From: Candidatus Competibacteraceae bacterium
GTDB taxonomy: Bacteria; Pseudomonadota; Gammaproteobacteria; Competibacterales; Competibacteraceae
Length of the DNA: 64,000 bases
NCBI GenBank assembly: GCA_003989075.1
Contig: RXIX01000001.1
Span: 1-64,000, forward strand
Direction: 5' to 3'
Positions within the stretch are counted from its first letter, which is position 1. Every line of letters begins with the position of its first letter. Position numbers and translations under genes: made by a program. Below, in pieces: positions 61,193 to 64,000 of this stretch. The notes below the pieces were generated by a model that was given only the letters and a program-made list of their open reading frames with translations, did not search any database and was not told where the DNA came from.

Positions 61193-64000
61193 TTGGCGCA
61201 GGCACACCGCATCAAAACCGCGCCGCCCGTGATCCGGGTCGGCATTCTGCGTTTTCTTAACAGCCTTCTGCGCGCGACCGGTTTCTGGCTGCTGGCGGCG
61301 CTGGCACTGGCCATGGCCGCTGCGTTGTGGACCTTCACGCCAGCAGACCCCGCCTGGACCCATACTGCCGAGGTGGGCCAGATCCACAATCTCGGCGGGG
61401 TGGTGGGAGCCTGGTTCGCCGATATTGTCCTGTATTTTCTGGGCTATGCGGCCTGGCTGTTGCCGCCGGGGGTGTTTTTCTCCGGCTGGCGCCTGTTCAA
61501 ACGCGGCGAGTGGCTGGGCCTGGATGGCGAAGTGGTGCTGTTTCGGGTGCTGGGTTTTGCGGTGACGCTGGCCAGTGCCTGCGGGCTGGCCGGGCTGCAC
61601 CTGCGCGTGCTGCCGGGGTTGCTGCCGGATGCCGCGACCGCCGGTGGGCTGGTCGGCCTGCATGTGGGGCCGTTCCTGACCGAGGCGTTCGGCGTGCTGG
61701 GGGGCAATCTGTTCCTGGCGGGACTGCTGTTGTCCGGGCTGCTGCTGGCGACGGGCGTGTCCTGGCTGTCCATGCTGGATGCGCTCGGTAGTGGTGTTCT
61801 GAAAGTGCTGGATGGGCTCGGTGCGCTGGTGCTGCTGCCGCTGGAGGGCTGGCGTGGCTTGTCGGGATTACTGGGATGGACCGCGCGCGCGCGGCGCGAG
61901 CCGCCGCCGGATGTGGATAATGGTGCGCCGGCGAATAATGCGGAAACGGTGGCCCCGACCGGGACCAGCGGGACACTGCGCCCGGCGCTGGCCCGCTGGC
62001 GTGCATGGCTGGGGCGCTGGCGTGCCGGACGTGCTGAGGTGGTGCCGTCATCCGTCGCGCCCGTGGTGGAGGCAGCGCCCGTGCCGGGGGCGCCGGTGTC
62101 GACTGGCAGCGCCGGGCACCGTGGCGGTGCGCGCATTGAGCCGGTGCTGCATCTGTCGGGATCGGGAACCGTGCCGGAAGCGGCCGTGGAGCGCACGCCC
62201 GGCGTGCCTGCTGCGCAGTCGCTACCGCATCTGCCAGCTTCAGCCAGGAGCATCGAGGCGGCGGTTCCGGCAGCCTTGTCCGAGGATACTGCGCCGCCGG
62301 TGTGGCGCCCTGCAGAGCAGCCTGCGGATGAATCGGTGTCGCCGGCTGTCCAGGCCATGCCCACGGCAACCCTGATTCCGCGCCGACCGCTGCTGATCGA
62401 GGCGCCGCCTGCGGAGCCGGTTGCGCTGGGCCGCGCAATCGAGCCGGAGCAGGGTGGCACACACCCGCATGAAGCCCGACCGGCGCTGACCCCAGCCGCC
62501 CTATCCAGCGAGCTGCCGCCGGAACCGGGTGCGCAACAGGACACGCTGGATGCACACACCCTGATTCCAGTGATGGCGCCCCGTCGCCCCGCTGCCGCAG
62601 CGCCACCGCCGCCACCACCTCCCGCATCACCTGCGCCGCTCATCGTGCCGCCCGCGCCGCGTCCGCTGGAGCCCGGTCAAATGCGACCTGATCCCCGGCT
62701 GGCTGAGGCGTCGAATGATCCACTGATCGAAAGCCCGGCTACGCCAGGGTTTGGCGCGCCGCAGTGGGCCGACCGGCTCAGTGCGGCGCCCGTGCCAGCG
62801 GTCGCGCCGATGATCGACGCGATGTTTGATGCCGATGCTGATGCGGATATGGAGGCCGAGGATAATGCCGGCACTGTGCGTGCCCCGCATCCGGCCAGCG
62901 GCGTGGCGGCGCTGTTCCAGGCCCGCGCACCCGAAGCGCTACCGGTGCGGCCCGTGCCGGCGCCACCCCGGCCAGTGGCGGTGCCTCTGCCCCCGCTGGA
63001 GCTGCTGGACCTGCCGCCGGCGCGCGTGGCGGGCTACTCCGATGCGGTGCTGGAGGACTTGTCGCGGCGGGTGGAAAGCCTGCTCAAGAGCTTTGGCATT
63101 GAGGTGCGCGTGGTTGCGGTCGAGCCGGGTCCGGTGATCACCCGCTTTGAAATCGAGCCGGCTCCCGGCGTCAAGGTCAGCCAGATCAGTAACTTGGTCA
63201 AGGATTTGGCACGCGGCCTGTCGGTGACCAGTGTGCGCGTGGTCGAAGTGATTCCAGGCAAATCGGTGATCGGTTTGGAGATTCCCAACCAGCAGCGCGA
63301 AATCGTCTACCTGCGCGAAGTGCTGGAAGCGCCGGTGTATACCCAGGCCGCATCGCCGTTGACTCTGGCGTTGGGCAAGGACAGCAGTGGCAAGCCGACG
63401 GTCGCCAACCTGGCGAAAATGCCGCATCTGCTGGTGGCCGGCACCACCGGTTCAGGTAAATCGGTGGCGATCAACGCCATGCTGCTGAGCCTGCTGTACA
63501 AGGCGCCGCCGAGTGAGGTGCGCCTCATCCTGGTCGATCCGAAGATGCTGGAATTGTCGGTGTACGAGGATATCCCGCATCTGCTGACGCCGGTGGTGAC
63601 CGATATGAAGGAGGCGGCCAACGCCCTGCGCTGGTGTGTGGCGGAGATGGAGCGCCGTTACAAGCTGATGGCGGCGCTGAAAGTACGCAACATTGCCGGC
63701 TTCAATCACAAGATTCTCGACGCCGAGGCCGCCGGCGAAGCGCTGGTCGATCCGTTCTGGAATTCCGCCGAGGCCGGCGCTACCTTGCGACCGACGCCCT
63801 TGCGCACCCTGCCGTTCATTGTGGTGGTGATCGACGAACTCGCCGACATGATGATGATCGTTGGCAAGAAGGTCGAGGAACTGATCGCCCGGTTGGCGCA
63901 GAAGGCGCGCGCGGCGGGTATTCACCTCATCCTGGCCACGCAGCGACCGTCGGTGGATGTGATTACTGGACTGATCAAGGCCAACATCCCGACCCGCGTG
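61193..64000 (+). CDS. ftsK: DNA translocase FtsK (5' part, runs off the window)
   Basis: Frame 2 is open from TTG 61193 to the window end, giving 936 residues. An in-frame TAG at 61181 excludes an upstream start, and AGGA lies seven bases before TTG. The protein shows four N-terminal membrane helices (to about residue 215), a long Pro/Ala/Glu-rich linker (about 230-610), and the start of the motor with [16 protein letters not shown] (Walker A) and [14 protein letters not shown] (Walker B). The gamma DNA-reading domain is outside. FtsK resolves chromosome dimers at the division septum. Confidence 0.95.
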   Translation, partial: MAQAHRIKTAPPVIRVGILRFLNSLLRATGFWLLAALALAMAAALWTFTPADPAWTHTAEVGQIHNLGGVVGAWFADIVLYFLGYAAWLLPPGVFFSGWRLFKRGEWLGLDGEVVLFRVLGFAVTLASACGLAGLHLRVLPGLLPDAATAGGLVGLHVGPFLTEAFGVLGGNLFLAGLLLSGLLLATGVSWLSMLDALGSGVLKVLDGLGALVLLPLEGWRGLSGLLGWTARARREPPPDVDNGAPANNAETVAPTGTSGTLRPALARWRAWLGRWRAGRAEVVPSSVAPVVEAAPVPGAPVSTGSAGHRGGARIEPVLHLSGSGTVPEAAVERTPGVPAAQSLPHLPASARSIEAAVPAALSEDTAPPVWRPAEQPADESVSPAVQAMPTATLIPRRPLLIEAPPAEPVALGRAIEPEQGGTHPHEARPALTPAALSSELPPEPGAQQDTLDAHTLIPVMAPRRPAAAAPPPPPPPASPAPLIVPPAPRPLEPGQMRPDPRLAEASNDPLIESPATPGFGAPQWADRLSAAPVPAVAPMIDAMFDADADADMEAEDNAGTVRAPHPASGVAALFQARAPEALPVRPVPAPPRPVAVPLPPLELLDLPPARVAGYSDAVLEDLSRRVESLLKSFGIEVRVVAVEPGPVITRFEIEPAPGVKVSQISNLVKDLARGLSVTSVRVVEVIPGKSVIGLEIPNQQREIVYLREVLEAPVYTQAASPLTLALGKDSSGKPTVANLAKMPHLLVAGTTGSGKSVAINAMLLSLLYKAPPSEVRLILVDPKMLELSVYEDIPHLLTPVVTDMKEAANALRWCVAEMERRYKLMAALKVRNIAGFNHKILDAEAAGEALVDPFWNSAEAGATLRPTPLRTLPFIVVVIDELADMMMIVGKKVEELIARLAQKARAAGIHLILATQRPSVDVITGLIKANIPTRV

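Noticed and set aside
61444-62643. Minus-strand frames opposite the ftsK linker
   Set aside because: Ser/Gly/Ala-rich translation arises from the repetitive Pro/Ala linker codons of ftsK.

Overview
The window looks like part of a GC-rich gammaproteobacterial chromosome. The evidence is the order rpsF-priB-rpsR-(DUF2232)-rplI-dnaB-alr-radA, the aat-bpt pair beside ftsK, a cstA/ybdD pair, a DUF1820 gene and a lipocalin lipoprotein. Genus cannot be fixed from this sequence alone. I see no rRNA, tRNA, CRISPR array, insertion sequence or prophage.

Left edge (1-1424): a damaged or mis-joined zone. A murJ piece breaks off at about base 78. It is followed by an ~0.84 kb block holding the 3' end of an unknown coiled-coil gene and, converging on it, the 3' end of an oxaloacetate-decarboxylase beta-subunit gene. 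That block abuts a kdpE cut in its effector domain. From 1421 the genome reads normally: a short KdpD-like sensor kinase, an acyl-CoA ligase, NudC, an HD hydrolase and a class III cyclase fused to an FHA domain. A minus-strand group (7.6-13.5 kb) then carries a polar amino-acid ABC importer, a zinc-ribbon peptide, an ArgD-like aminotransferase and an aldehyde dehydrogenase.

13.7-26.5 kb: DUF1820, a small membrane protein, a GT4 glycosyltransferase, an anchored protein with an apparent Sm-like tail, DUF1015 next to an EF-G paralogue, and a six-gene minus-strand operon. The operon encodes an FtsX-type permease, a LolD-type ATPase, a cysteine-bearing polytopic membrane protein, a TlpA-like lipoprotein thioredoxin, a Tat-exported NosL-like protein and NosL. 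It looks like an envelope metal or thiol module, and no nosZ is present here. 26.6-39.6 kb: NamZ-type muramidase, CbiX-type chelatase, a stand-alone caspase-fold-like protein, aquaporin, pdxA divergent from pdxST, LrgAB, uroporphyrinogen methyltransferase, UppP, DUF599, a diguanylate cyclase and an AhpD-like protein.

39.8-49.7 kb (minus strand): cstA with ybdD, a two-gene RND efflux operon behind a palindromic operator, and a tightly overlapping cobUTCS operon for the end of cobalamin synthesis. With cobA and cbiX, this makes tetrapyrrole/B12 metabolism a recurring theme. 49.9-64 kb: a methyltransferase, a strongly divergent FtsZ-like protein with degraded GTPase motifs directly before rpsF, the ribosomal/replication cluster, RadA, three adjacent acyltransferase genes (COG3146-type, aat, bpt) and the first ~936 codons of ftsK, which runs off the right edge.

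Most interesting points: the degenerate FtsZ-like gene upstream of rpsF, the NosL/ABC/thioredoxin operon, the caspase-like protein at 28.7 kb, the palindromic operator of the RND operon and the junctions at the left edge.
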